Assembly: GCA_037179515.1 (NCBI GenBank)
Contig: JAXCGZ010000085.1
Location: 85,001 to 149,000 of the forward strand
Reading direction: 5' to 3'
Length of the DNA stretch: 64,000 nt
From: Halocaridina rubra
Lineage: Eukaryota; Arthropoda; Malacostraca; Decapoda; Atyidae
Shown: in pieces, positions 1 to 11,849 of the stretch
Layout of the letters: each line of letters starts with the position of its first letter
Position numbering within the stretch: the stretch's first letter is position 1
The notes under the pieces: generated by a model
The model's input: the letters and a program-made list of their open reading frames with translations, nothing else
Told to the model about the DNA's origin: nothing
Databases searched by the model: none
Translations under genes and position numbers: made by a program

Positions 1-498
1 GTGTGAGGCTATAGGCATCTATGATATGTCATACAACACCCCCGCACCACTAAACTGAAATATCCTCAATATTTCGGACTAAGCATGACTACTTTCATGA
101 GAGCCTTATAATTTTCTAACTATCACTATTTTACAAAAAATGGGGCAGAACTATCTAAGGAACTAACTTATGAAACTATTACAATCTCATACAATTATTT
201 AAACAGATTACAGTAATATCAAAAATACTATGCAAAAAGCTGACAAAGAAAAATATGTTCCTTATAATAAGCATGGTAATTACAGTAAAAAAATCAAATT
301 TAAGTGTTCTCAATTGCAATACATAGCTAGTAAGCATTGGCAAAATTTTTAAGAACAAAGCTAATTAAGCTATTTCATTAATCAAACAGTACACAATACA
401 TTTGGACATTATATATGTAAGTACAAAACATTTGTCATGTTGTGAAAAGAGTTAAAATGGTGTGAAAAGAGTTAAAAATATTCACTAGCCTTCTGGCT

Positions 499-600
499 AG
501 TACAGTGGCAACACGCTGGCCTCGCATTCGCGAGGTTGACAGATCGGTTCCCGTTCAGGACCGAGAGTTTAAGCTGTTTACTGGGAAGTTCACTGCTGTG
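499..600 (+). repeat. tRNA-like SINE head within RA copy 1
   Basis: TACAGTGGCAACACGCTGGC resembles a tRNA D-arm/A box, and about 35 bases later GGTTCCCGTTC resembles a degenerate B box. It is followed by (AT)n and later by A-rich DNA. RA copy 2 lacks this piece, so it looks like an insertion. It may equally be a decayed tRNA-derived fragment with no mobility. Confidence 0.4.
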
Positions 601-608
601 GCTGGACA

Positions 609-610
<2 letters not shown>

Positions 611-688
<78 letters not shown>
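611..688. repeat. (AT)n microsatellite
   Basis: An uninterrupted AT dinucleotide run of about 39 units directly 3' of the tRNA-like segment. Confidence 0.97.
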
Positions 689-689
<1 letters not shown>

Positions 690-1281
690 CCTAGCAACAC
701 ATTTGCGAGGTTCCACACTCAACAACAAAACAATGCGTATCTCTCACCTTTGGTATGCAGTAAATTAAAAAAAAAAAAAAAAATAGCTATCTTTGGCAAA
801 ACTTTTGAAAACGAGTTAAAAACGAAAAACTGGCCGTAAGTGAATGTTAGCGCACGATAGCAGATATTTTTTTTTTCCTTTTTGTCTCTTTAGGTACTTT
901 ATGCTTTACCGTTGCGATACTACAACTGAAGTTTTTTATAACTTAAATAGGTCTATCCAGGACAGGTTGATTTTAAGTCTTCCTTCAGTTACGGTTCTTT
1001 TTCTATGCCTACAGCTACAATGAATATTCTTGGATATTCATTGCACATCTTTTATTATCCCTTCACATCTGACAAGTTATTACATTCTTCATCTCTGTTT
1101 CTCTTTACTTTAAATATTCTTCGTGCCCAGGCCCGATGAGGACTGTTTTATTTTATTATTTTTGGGCCCGTCCTGGTGTCACAATCATAAAAAAAAAAAC
1201 CTGACATGGAAGACTAGTAATCTCTACTGACGTTGCAAATGCACATGACGAGGTACATGACTGAGTGGATACTACTTCCAC

Positions 1282-1492
<211 letters not shown>

Positions 1493-1525
1493 ATTGAGAA
1501 TAATAATAAAATTATTATTATTATG

Positions 1526-1720
1526 AACAGTGGTTACAGCATTCGACTCTGGAAATGACAAACTCGTGTTCGAGCACACCGTGGAGAGTTATGAGGGACA
1601 TTCATCCTAAATGCCCTATCTCACCGGTGGGGGGGGGGGTTAGGAAGGACTTTTAACCTCCTTGTTTGCAACCTGTGTGTGTTCACCTTTATTCGAATGG
1701 AGATTAATAGCGACATTAAG
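1526..1720 (+). repeat. tRNA-derived SINE-like segment
   Basis: TGGTTACAGCATTCGAC matches an A-box/D-arm and GTGTTCGAGCAC matches a pol III B box at tRNA-like spacing. A non-tRNA body with a G-run near 1629-1638 follows. The 17-mer at about 1706-1722 (TAATAGCGACATTAAGC) recurs as its reverse complement at about 26624, so part of the body may be dispersed. The segment abuts a TAA microsatellite on its 5' side. Confidence 0.45.
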
Positions 1721-1971
1721 CAGCAAACATTTTAACTAGAAAAAATAAGATATATTATACCATTAATCTTACACATTACTGTTATTTCCTCATGGTGAGG
1801 ATGAGATAATTCCACCCTTGTTCCGGCATGTCACAACGGATGAATAACAGAAATATCTCTGTTGAGGGGAAAGTCTGAATTCGGTCCCAAGTGACATTCT
1901 TGTAGGAGTCAACTAAATAGAACATGAACACGGGAGAGAGGTGGGTCTGTAAATCCTCCCCTCACTTATAA

Positions 1972-2008
1972 CTATTATTATCATCATTATCATTATTATT
2001 ACTACTAA

Positions 2009-2066
<58 letters not shown>
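1972..2066. repeat. (TTA)n microsatellite
   Basis: Imperfect ATT/CATT units change into a clean TTA run from about 2011 to 2066. Confidence 0.95.
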
Positions 2067-2617
2067 GCCACTACAACTGCAGTACTACTACTCCTTCTAC
2101 TACTGAGACGTGTTTGACTCCAAAAACATGGGTGTTGAGACAAAGGTGAAAAAGAGATATTGAGGAGTTAATGCAGTAATTTTAGGTATAATCGAGAGAA
2201 GACGAGTTAGTGAAAGGTGGTGCCCATATGAAGTGAAGAGATGTTTTATATAAGATTGAAGGGCATTTAATATAAGTAACATTGGCAAATCTAAGAGTAA
2301 ATGCATAAAGGCTGGTAGTTTTTGGTGTCTGTAGATCCGCTTTCAAAGTGTGCAGAGAAAAGCAGGAGTTTACTGGTCATCATGAGTGAATGGCTTGTTA
2401 ATTTTGGTAAGGAAAGGGAGAGTATATAGACACACTTCATATATGCCTTGTTAGCAATAATGAGAGTATAATAAGCTAGGTACTGGAAACTTTGATACGC
2501 CAAAAAGAATGAGAGTAAAAGTTGGCTAATACATTTATATGCAACAGAGATTTTCAGAATAGGATACACCATTATTAAAAAGCCGATTTTAAGTGCACGC
2601 GGTCAGTTGGGGTAAAC
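2067..2617. other. Unassigned AT-rich DNA
   Basis: No coding, RNA or repeat signature recognised. It is the left-hand pre-insertion flank of the nested LINE-alpha; the same ancestral locus resumes at 17058. Confidence 0.6.
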
Positions 2618-2630
2618 GGACAGAAGCCTT
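2618..2630. repeat. Left target-site duplication of outer LINE-alpha
   Basis: GGACAGAAGCCTT lies immediately left of the LINE-alpha 3' end and recurs exactly at 17045-17057, immediately right of the LINE-alpha 5' end. Confidence 0.85.
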
Positions 2631-3060
2631 TTTCATTCTTTGATGTTCTCCCTTGAGGGTGAGCGGACCTTCCCTTGTGGCCCGCAGGTGGAGTAAGATT
2701 TTGTTGATTGTAGGTGGTATTCGCTCTTGCGGGCGAATAGGCTTTCCTATTTGGTGAGGAGGTGGGGTGAAATCTTGTTATTGTTGGTGGTATTCACTCT
2801 TGAGGGTGATCGGACTTTCCTATTTTGGCCAGCAAGTGAGGTTGTGCAAAACTGTAAAGATAATGGAAAGCATAAGTGTTCAGTTGAGGATTATTAGTTT
2901 ACATCAAACAATTTAAATGAATTCCTGTTTTGGAGGTGAGAGAGAGTTATTACATGGTTATCTTGGTGGAGGGTATTGACTGATGATATTTAGTAGACTG
3001 TTCATGTAGTTGTTTGTTGCAAGTCTGATTATGGAGCTAGCAACATGAAGGGTATTTGGA
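2631..3060 (-). other. 3' UTR of outer LINE-alpha
   Basis: It matches the inner copy's 3' UTR (6352-6668). Landmarks are the repeated TTGAGGGTGA / TTGCGGGCGA modules followed by GCGGAC or ATCGGACTTTCC, then a block around GTTTACATCAAACAATTTAA. The (T)GAGGGTGA(G/T) module occurs several times, giving the 3' UTR internal short-repeat structure. Confidence 0.75.
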
Positions 3061-3104
3061 TCTTCGCTGGATGTTGCGGGGGCACCAGTTTTCCGTCGAA
3101 TTTC

Positions 3105-5499
3105 TTAAAAGGAATCATATTCGAGGATGTAGTGGAGCAGTGGATGTGGTGAGGCTGCCTGGCAAAAGGTGCATTCCCTGATGATATCATCCACTATTCG
3201 CCAGATTGCCGTGCTTCGTCGAAGGTTCTTAGGCAGGGTGATTTGCTGAAGATCAGTGGTGGCTTTGTACCACCAGGTGGAGGGGGAGCCAAGGTCTGTG
3301 CACAGGTTGTGTTTAGTTATTAAGGCGTTAAGGAGTGACTTGGTGGCTTTATTTTTTATCTGTTGAATCCCAGGAGGCAGAGATATTTGGATTTCTGCTC
3401 GGAGAGTGGCTTGCTTGGTGGCTTGATCGTCTTCCTCATTTCCCTTGATGCCGACGTGGCTGGGAATCCAGGCAAGAGTGATGGCTTTTGGCTTTTCCAA
3501 GGCTGGTCGTCCTGTGGTAGTGGCTGAGGAGTGACTTCCTGATGGCCTGTAAGGCGCCTTTAGAGTCAGAGAGAATTAGGGCATGGTCAGCTCCTTGCTG
3601 GATGAAGAAGTCGAGGGCGTTGGCTATGGCAACAAGCTCAGTTTGAAGCGATGAACAGGAGTTTGACAGTCTCCAGGATAGGATGTGGTTTCCAGTGGTG
3701 AAGGCGGCAGCTGAGGCTCCAGTTTCTTGATTTACTGAACCGTCAGTGTAGTAGACTTGAGAGTTTGGCCTGCTCCAGCTCTGAATTTTGTCCTTGTGTA
3801 TGTTTTTAAGGACAAGCGGGTTTACCAAGCTTTTGGGGTTGTCAGGGAGCTCGATCTTTATGTCGAGTGGTTGGTCATTCCATGGGGGTGGGCATCTGTA
3901 TTCAGGAGGCAGAGTGTCCTGTATCTTGGCTAGGATGCTCTCCCTGACTGGCAGTGCTTGCAGGCTAGTGCAGACCTTGTCTGCCCAGGTTCTAGGATGG
4001 TGGTTGGGGTGGCGATTGAGGGCTAGATGGAGATTTGTGCCAGCAAGGCATTTATGTTGGGCAGTGGTGGTTTTGGCCACAAAGAGGGTCAGTCTTTGCT
4101 GAGCTCTGAGTTTGAGTGGCATGAGTCCCGATTCCGTCTGGGTGTTTTCTCTCTTGGTCCACATGGGGGCTCCTAGCATGGTACGTATGGCGTTGTTTTG
4201 AATTACTTCTATCTTGTCCCACTATTGGTCTTTTAGTAGCCAGAGTGTGGGACAAGCATAGTCTATGGGGCTGCGTATGGCTTGTACATAGAAGCTTCTG
4301 AGGACATTAAATGATGCACCATCGTAGAAGCCCGACATCCGAAGAAGGACCGTTTGTCGCTGGCTGCACTTGTCGCGCAAGTGTTGAATTTCAGGTCCAA
4401 AGGTTAGCCTGCTGTCGATGATTACACCCAGGTATTGGTGCTTGGTAACCCAGTCCACAGACTCATTACCTATGACCAGATTAGTGTCTGGTCTCCACTG
4501 GTGGATGGGAAGGGCCTTGATATTGCAAGCATTGATTTTAACTCCGAGGGAGATGGAGGCTTGGTGAATATTGGTGAGGCAGCGCTGTGTCTTGTTAGAG
4601 CTTCTGTCGCCTATTGTGACAATGGCAGTCATCCGCATAGTTGAAGATTTTGGCTCCATGTGGTAATGCGATGTCCATGAGTTTTTTTATGAGACAATTA
4701 AAGAGGAAGGGGCTAAGGATTCAACCTTGGGGGGTCCCATTTTCGTGGTTTTTGTAGGTGGAGTAGTGCCCATCTACTCTGACTCGTGCACTACGGTTTT
4801 GTAGACTGCTTGATCCATGAGAGAAGGTTACCTTTGATCTGCTTTGAAACGAGAGCTGAGAGTATTGCTGGCACGTTGGCTAGTTCAAAGGCCTACTCCA
4901 GGTCTAGAAAAACAATGTATCCATGGCAGTTGTTGATAAATGATAGCATGAGGTGCCTAATCCATGCTGGTAGGCAAACATGTTTTCTGGGAAGAGTGGG
5001 AATTTCCAGTGGACTCTGTTAAGTACCATCTTTTCTGCCGTCTTGCTCAGGCAGCTTAGGAGGGAGATGGGGCGAGTGTTGTCAGGGTCCTGTGGTTTTG
5101 AGATGGGCTGAATGTCTGCTCTGTTCCATGAGGCTGGTCTGATTCTTCGTGTGTATGTCGAATTGATCAGAGAGAGCAGAGCAAGCTCCCCCTGGGGCCC
5201 CATATTTTGAATCATTGTGTATGTGATTCTATCAGCACCTGGGGCTGTGTTCTTAGAGCTTTTGCTTACTATTAGTAGCTCAGTCAGAGAGAATGGGGCA
5301 TCTGTTTCGTCTTCAGTGTTGATGGCCTCTTCTATTTCTTCCCATCTTGCAGTGGTGAGGTCCTGAAGAGTTCTTCTGGTGGTGATGGGGAGCTGGTTGG
5401 AGAGTTCTTCTGCTGCCCTGCTAGAATCCCTGTGGGGGATGATTTTAGGTTTTCCTTTAGCAAAGGAGTTAATGCTCCTCCATATCTGGCCCACAGAGG
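3105..5499 (-). pseudogene. Outer LINE-alpha ORF2, RT/RNase H/C-terminal portion (broken)
   Basis: Several minus-strand frames together give the RT palm, RNase H and C-terminal domains of an I-type ORF2. The RT segment includes PRPISLLSCLSK-like sequence. FNYADD is legible near 4640 but a frameshift follows it. The RNase H segment has YYTDGS, QTELVAIANA, LSDSKGALQAI and the late block IPSHVGIKGNEE. The C-terminus has a C-x2-C...H...C arrangement (ECTFCQ then HYILE) that has lost its last Cys here (EYDSF where the inner copy has ECDSF). At least four frame changes and an internal deletion near 4900-4790 make it non-coding. It ends abruptly at 5499 where LINE-beta begins. The same protein is better preserved at 6669-10350. 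Confidence 0.85.
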
Positions 5500-5640
5500 G
5501 ACATCACCAGGAGGGCTAAAGAAAATCCCAAGCTTTTCCACGGATTTATCAGAGGAAAAGTGAAGGTAAAATAACAGGTTTTAAGGCTAAAGAGAGCGGA
5601 TGGAAGCATCACTGACACGGATGAAGAGATCTGCAAAAAA

Positions 5641-6351
5641 TTGAACAAGGAGTTTCAGTCAGTATTTACACTAGAAAATACCTTACCCCCTGAGATTGCA
5701 GAGATAGAAGCTCAAGGGCCGGAATTAGAGAACATCAACCTTTCAGTTACAGAGGTATGCAAAGCGCTGATGGATTTAGATGTTCATAAAGCTACAGGTC
5801 CTGATGACATATCCCCTCATGTACTTAAAAAATGCACAAACTCAATATCATTGGCACTAAGTATCACATTTAAAAAGTCACTGGAGTCAGGGGAGATTCC
5901 AAGATGCTGGAAACAAGCAAATGTGATACTTATCTTCAAAAAGGGAAGGAAGGATATGGCACTGAAGTATAGACCAGTTTCCTTGACCAGCATAGTTTGC
6001 AAAGTTATGGAGAAACTACTAAGGAAGCATATCTCTCTTCACTTGGAATCCTTCAACTTTTTGTCAGTGAGGCAACATGGCTTCAGAGAAGGTAGATCAA
6101 CAGTAACAAACTCATTAGAATTTTATGATGAGGTAAGCCGAATCTTACAGGAAAAAGAGGGCTGGGCAGATTGCATATTCCTAGACTTCCAGAAAGCGTT
6201 TGACACTGTTCCACATGGGAGACTTATTAGGAAGCTGCAAGCAATGGCTAGAATAGGTGGAAATGTCTTGGAATGGATAAAAACTTACTTAGAAGGAAGG
6301 GAACAGAGGGTTAGAGTAAGACACTCAGTTGTTGAATGGAGAAGAGTTAGT
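5641..6351 (+). pseudogene. LINE-beta copy 1 RT, first part
   Basis: This open frame encodes the linker and the amino half of a CR1-group reverse transcriptase. In order it shows HKATGPDDISPHVLKK, a KPVSLTS-like [10 protein letters not shown] block, QHGFREGRSTVTN, and the first catalytic aspartate block FLDFQKAFDTVPHGRL. It is cut at EWRRVS by the inner LINE-alpha, and reading runs on into foreign sequence past 6351. The catalytic FADD block lies on the far side at about 13200. It can no longer make a functional protein. Confidence 0.9.
6342..6351. repeat. Left target-site duplication of inner LINE-alpha
   Basis: AAGAGTTAGT is repeated exactly at 13095-13104. It lies within LINE-beta RT sequence on both sides, as expected for an insertion that duplicated 10 bp. 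Confidence 0.85.
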
Positions 6352-6668
6352 TTTGTTTTGTTGTTGTTGGATGTTCACCCTTGAGGGTGAGCGGACCTTC
6401 CACTTGTGGTCCGCAGGTGGGGTGAGGTTTTTTTTTTTAGTGTACGTGGTATTCGCTCTTGCGGGCGAATGGGTTTTCCTGTTGGTGAGGACGTGGGGTG
6501 ATATCTTGTTATTGTTGGTGATCGGACTTTCCTGATTGGCCCGCAGGTGAGATTGTGCAAAACTGTAAAGATAACGGAGAGCATAAGTATTCAGTTGTGA
6601 ATTATTAGTTTACATCAAACAATTTAAATGAATTCCTGTTTTGGGGGTGAGAGAGGGTTATTGCATGG
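6352..6668 (-). other. 3' UTR and CAA-rich tail of inner LINE-alpha
   Basis: It contains the same TTGAGGGTGAGCGGACCTTCC, TTGCGGGCGAATGGGTTTTCC and ATCGGACTTTCC modules as 2640-2830, with one module partly deleted. I-group elements commonly end in short simple repeats rather than poly(A), which fits the CAA-rich end. Confidence 0.75.
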
Positions 6669-9600
6669 TTATCTTGGTGGAGGGTATTGTCTGATAATAT
6701 TTGATAGACTGTTCATGTAGTTATTTGTTGTTAGTCTGATGATGGAGCTAGCAACATGAAGGGCATTTGGGTCTTCGCTAGATGTTGCGGGGGCACCAGT
6801 TTTCCGTCGAATTTCCGAAAAAGAATCACATTCCAGGATGTAATGTAGCAGTGGATGTGGTAAGGCTACCTGGCAAAAGGTGCATTCCCTGATGATATCC
6901 TCTACTATTTGCCAGGTGCACTTGTACCCGAGTCTCAGACGGTACACATTGAGCTCAGTGCTTCGTCGAAGGCTCTTAGGCAGGGTGATTAGCCGAAGAT
7001 CAGTGGTGGCTTTGTACCACCAGGTGGAGGGGGAGCCAATGTCTGTGCACAGGTTGTGTTTAGTTATTAAGGTGTTAAGGAGTGACTTGGTGGCTTTATT
7101 TTTTATCTGTTGCATCCCAGGAGACAGAGATATCTGGATTTCTGCTCTGAGAGTGGCTTGTTTGGCGGCTTGATCGGCTTCCTCATTTCCCTTGATGCCG
7201 ACGTTGCTGGGAATCCAGGCAAAGTGATGGCTTTTCCAAGGCTGGTTGTCCTTTGGTAGTGGCTGAGGATGGTGGTGATGATGCGTACATTGTCTCTGAG
7301 GAGTGGCTTCTTGATGGCCTGTAAGGCGCCTTTAGAGTCAGAGAGAATTAGGGCATGGTCAGCTCCTTGCTGGATGAAGAAGTCGAGGGCGTTGGCTATG
7401 GCAACAAGCTCAGTCTGGAGCGATGAGCAGGAGTTTGACAGTCTCCAGGATAGGACGTGGTTTCCAGTGGTGAAGGCGGCGGCGGAGGCTCCAGTTTCTT
7501 GATTTACTGAACCGTCAGTGTAGTAAACTTGAGAGTTTGGCCTGCTCCAGCTCTGAATTTTGTCCTTATATATGTTTTTAAGGACAAGCGGGTTTACCAA
7601 GCTTTTGGGGTTGTCAGGGAGCTCGATCTTTATGTCGAGTGGTTGGTCATTCCATGGGGGTGGGCATCTGTATTCAGGAAGCGGTGTGTCTTGTATCTTG
7701 GCTAGGATGCTCTCCCTGACTGGCAGTGCTTGCAGGCTAGTGCAGACCTTGGCTGCCCAGGTTCTAGGATGGTGGTTGGGGTGGCAATTGAGGGCTAGAT
7801 GGAGATTTGTACCAGCTAGACATTTATGTTGGGCAGTGGTGGTTTTGGCCACAAAGAGGGTCAGTCTTTGCTGAGCTCTGAGTTTGAGTGGCATGAGTCC
7901 CGATTCCATCTGGATGTTTTCTCTCTTGGTCCACATGGGGGCTCCTAGCATGGTACGTGTGGCATTGTTTTGAATTACTTCTATCTTGTCCCACTGTTGG
8001 TCTGTTAGTAGCCAGAGTGTGGGACAAGCATAGTCTATGAGGCTGCGTATGGCTTGTACATAGAAGGTTCTGAGGACATTAAATGATGCACCATCGTAGA
8101 GGCCCGACATCCGGCGAAGGACCGCTTGTCGCTGGCTGCACCTGTCGCGTAAGTGTTGAATTTCTGGTCCAAAGGTTAGTCCTTGGTCGATGATTACACC
8201 CAGGTATTGGTGCTTGGTAACCCAGTCCACAGGCTCATTACCTATGACCAGATTAGTGTCTGGTCTCCGCTGGTGGATGGGAAGGGCCTTGGTATTGCGA
8301 GCATTGATTTTGACTCCAAGGGAGATGGAGGCTTGGTGAATCTTGGTGAGGCAGCACTGTGTCTTGTTAGAGCTTCTGTGTCCTATTGTGACGAGGGCAA
8401 AGTCGTCCGCATAGTTGAAGAGTTTGGCTCCATGTGGTAGTGCGATGTCCATGAGTTTTTCCATGAGACAATTAAAGAGGAAGGGGCTAAGGATTCCACC
8501 TTGGGGGGTCCCATTTTCGTGGTTTTTGTAGGTGGAGTAGTGCCCATCTACTTTGACTCGTGCACTACGATTTTGTAGACTCTGCTTGATCCACGAGATA
8601 AGGTTACCTTTGATCTGCTTGGATACGAGAGCTGAGAGTATTGCCGGCACATTGGCTAGTTCAAAGGCCTTCTCTAGGTCTAGAAAAACGATGTAACCAC
8701 GGCAGTTGTTGATAAATGATAGCATGGAGGCTATGCATTCTGAGGTGCCTAAACCAGGCTGGTAGGCAAACATGTTTTCTGGGAAGGGTGGGCATTTCCA
8801 GCGGTCTCTGTTAAGTACCATCTTTTCTGCCGTCTTGCTCAGGCAGCTTAGGAGGGAGATGGGGCGAGGGTTGTCAGGGTCCTGTGGTTTTGGGATGGGC
8901 TGAAAGTCTGCTCTGTTCCATGAGGCTGGTCTGATTCTTCGTGTGTATGTCGAATTGATCAGAGAGAGTAGAGCAAGCTCCCCTTGGCACCCCATTTTTT
9001 GAATCATTGTGTAAGTGATTCTATCGGCACCTGGGGCTGTGTTCTTAGAGCTTTTGCTTACTCTTAGTAGCTCAGTCAGAGAGAATGGAGCATCTGTTCC
9101 ATCTTCAGTGTTGATGGCCTCTTCTATTTCTTCCCATCTTGCAGTGGTGAGGTCCTGAAGAGTTGTTCTGGTGGTGATGGGGAGCTGGTTGGAGCTTGCT
9201 CTATCCAGCAAATTTGATGGCGAGTTCTTCTGCTGCCCTGCTAGGATCCCTGTTGGGGGTGATTTTAGGAGGTTTTCCTTTAGCAGAGGAGTTGATGCTC
9301 CTCCACATCTGGCCCACAGAGGTGTGAGCATCTAGGGTGGAACACCACTCTAGCCATTTTTTCCTCTTGATGTTGCGAGTCTCTTCATGGACATGTTCTT
9401 TGACTGCCTGGAGAGTGCGGTAGGAGTCTTCAGTGCGACGTTTCCTGTGCATTTTCCGAATGACGTTGAGCCGGTGATTGAGTTCATTAACTCTGTCACA
9501 GTAGTACCATCTGTCCCGATGAGTGGTGTGTTGTGGTTTGCAGAGGGGGATGGAGGAGTTTGCTGCAGCTTGCAGGGCATTGACTAGCTCGGCCTCTGCT

Positions 9601-10350
9601 TGGTCGATGTCTTCAGATGGTACGTAGGCTGAAAACCAATTGCTGAGGTGCTCCTGGAATCGGCCCCAGTCGGCCTTCTTGAAATTCCATAGAGGGGGGG
9701 AGCAGGGATTTGGAAGATTTCAGGAATTGGCAGTGTGAGATGGATCCCATAGTGGTCGCTTGTGACCAGGGGATGAACTCTCCATGTGGCGTCCTGCTTT
9801 AGGGAATTGGAGACAAAGGTGAGGTCCAGTATTCCAACTCTGTCATGTGTTGGCTCATGATCGTTGAGCAGGGAGACATCATCTTGGTCATCCAGCAGGC
9901 TCATGATGTGTCTGCCTGCAGCACAGGGGCGCTCATACCTGAATCTTGGATGATGCGCGTTGAAGTCGCCTCCTATTACCAAGTCACGATGACTGGCTAG
10001 CCCGAAGAGGGTAGTCAGGTCTAAGCTACCATTCCGTGGTCTGTAAATGTTGTACAGATCTATGCAGCTGCCCTGAAGTTGGATGTTAACAGCGAGGACG
10101 TGGACATCTTCGCCGCAGTAAACCGGTCGGGTTATTTCCTGATGAAGGTGGCACTGCCTCTGTTCTCCCCTGGAGACCAGTGCTGGTAGAATCCATTGTA
10201 TCCTGAGATTTTTGGAGGGTATTGCTCTGTGCACAGGGTTTCTTGAGCCATGATGACATCAATGTTGTCAGTCTTGGCTGTGCCTTCAAGATGTTGTACC
10301 TTGTGTCTGAGACCCTGGGCGTTCCAGTGTAGGATCCCGAGATTGGACAT
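6669..10350 (-). pseudogene. Inner LINE-alpha ORF2: endonuclease, RT, RNase H (frameshifted)
   Basis: I place the start at the ATG at 10350 because the APE-type endonuclease begins there (MSNLGILHWNAQGLRHKV, then MAQETL). Further endonuclease blocks are VIGGDFNAHH, ILDLTFVSN and TSDHYGIHL. The longest frame (7103-9331) covers RT: PRPISLLS, VFLDLEKAFE, GTPQGGILSPF and the catalytic FNYADDFAL. RNase H follows with YYTDGSVNQ, LQTELVAIANALDF and LSDSKGALQAI. A last frame (6669-7115) gives a C-terminal zinc-like motif, CTFC...HPLLHYILEC. The product would nick target DNA and copy its own RNA by target-primed reverse transcription. Frame changes near 10200, 9590, 9340, 7200 and 7110 inactivate it. 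The start overlaps the end of ORF1 by about 65 nt. Confidence 0.9.
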
Positions 10351-11849
10351 CTTGATGATTTGAGGAGGTGGAGGTGGTAGGAGTGGTGGGTTGTTGAGGC
10401 TGCTGGTGGGTTCTGGAGACGAGGGCATTGGCGACAACGGAGTGGGCTACTTCGACGACTTGAATGTAGGCATCTTGGGTGGTGGCTCTGGTATCGAGGA
10501 GTCGGACGGCTGCCTGTACGGCTTGAATAAGAAGGTTGGTGAGCTCGTTTACTGTGAAGAGGGTTTGCTGTTTGGAAGAGGAGGCAGAGGAAGGTGTCTG
10601 GATAGGCTGTTTAGGTATGGGGGTATGGGATTTTAGTCTAGGGTCCCGGGACCTAGTGTGGTGAGTGGGTGTGTGTGTGGTCTGAGTGTTCTGGGTGTTG
10701 CGTGTGACTGTATTGTGTGTTTGAGTGTTGCGTGGGGTGGAGGTTTTGGTGTGAGTGTTGCGTGTGGGGTTGATAGGAGTGTGAGTGTTGTTTGGGGGGA
10801 TGGTAGGAGTGTGAGTGTTGTGTGATGGGGTGGATGGAGTTGGTGTAGGGGTGGAAGCTGTAGGAGGTGTGATCTGTGTGTTAGGAGCTGGGTTGGTGTA
10901 GTGTGGTGGGTTTTGGGTGGGGAGGTTAGGTGTGAGTGGGGCAGGAGGGGGCATTTGCCAAGGATTGGAGGTGGGGAGGAGCTGGGGTGAAGTTGGAGGT
11001 GGTGTGATTGGTGACAGGGGCAGAAGGAGGGGTTCTTTGAGGAATCCTCTTCAGCCTTTCTGGGCAGCGGTTGTTCCATGCGTGCTGGTTCCCTTTGCAG
11101 TTCGGGCACTTGGCAACTGTTGCTTCTTTTCCCTTGAATTTGTTAAGGCAGCGGTCGGTGGAGTGTTGCCCACTGCAGATTCCACATCTCTCTGGGAAAT
11201 GGCAAGTATTCCTGTGGTGCCCATATCTTTGACACCGGAAACATCTTAGGGGTTCTGGGGTGTAGTAGTTTATGTTGACCTTGCCCCAGATGCCGAGGCT
11301 TACTTGCAAAGGGGGTGGACCACAGATGTGGACCAGAACTTGCTTTGATGGGACGGTTTGGCCCTCTATTTTGGAGGAGCAACGTGAGGCAGCCGTAATG
11401 TACGTTTGCTTGGTCAGCAGGTCAACTGACCAAGCAACAGGGAAGCCAATGACAATGTATTTTCTTATTTTTAGTGCAGGGTTCATCTCTATCAAGTGAG
11501 GTGAGTTTAGGCTGCGGATCTTCTCTGCGGCTTCTGCTGAGGCTGGGTGGATAATGAAGTCACCCTGTACATTAGGCTTTATTTTGCAGCCATGCTCGGT
11601 GAGTTGATCTTCCAACTCTCTGATAAGGTCATATGCCTCTTTGGTGGAAGGAGCCTCAACTTTGAACTTGGAAATGGGCTCTCTATCAGTCTTTGGGGCT
11701 GGGGGGGGGACTGGGGCAGCAGCACTCTCATGGCTACTGCCAGAGGCCATCCTTGGCCTCTTCTTTCCTGCAACCGTCCACCCCTCTTGAGGGGGGTCGA
11801 GTTCCATTCCCCCCTCTGGGGGGGAAGCAGGAGAAGCGGCTGAGGCCAT
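10286..11849 (-). pseudogene. Inner LINE-alpha ORF1: gag-like nucleic-acid-binding protein (one frameshift)
   Basis: The ATG at 11849 gives an acidic/Pro-rich N-terminus, then a conserved gag-type region (about residues 60-200) and three CCHC knuckles at about residues 200-265. Legible cores are CFRCQRYGHHRNTC, CGICSGQHSTDRC and CPNCKGNQHAWNNRC. A Thr/Pro-rich low-complexity tail follows. One indel in the C-run near 10970 shifts the frame; reading resumes in the frame that ends at 10286. Restored by comparison with the outer copy, the protein is about 520 aa. Such proteins bind LINE RNA and form the ribonucleoprotein particle. ORF2 begins inside its last 65 nt in another frame. Confidence 0.88.

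Larger units (their letters stand above)
1..1200 (+). repeat. Dispersed repeat RA, copy 1 (cut by window start)
   Basis: This stretch aligns by eye with about 25100-26095 in the same orientation. Shared landmarks are an A-run followed by ATGGGGCAG (near 140 and 25235), the block GACAGGTTGA/GACAGTTCAA after AAATAGGTCT, the string TCTTCCTTCAGTTACGGTTC, and a 3' end of CCCGTCCTGGTGT then CAATCAT and a run of A. The A-run suggests a retroposed element. Copy 1 carries an extra piece of about 350-450 bp (about 430-900) containing a tRNA-like segment and an (AT)n tract. I see no coding capacity and cannot name the family. Confidence 0.7.

Noticed and set aside
3788..4102. Plus-strand ORFs lying opposite LINE-alpha (also 7560-7874, 10391-10636, 10917-11249, 15387-15801)
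   Set aside because: They are antisense shadows of the minus-strand LINE ORFs and recur only because the LINE recurs.
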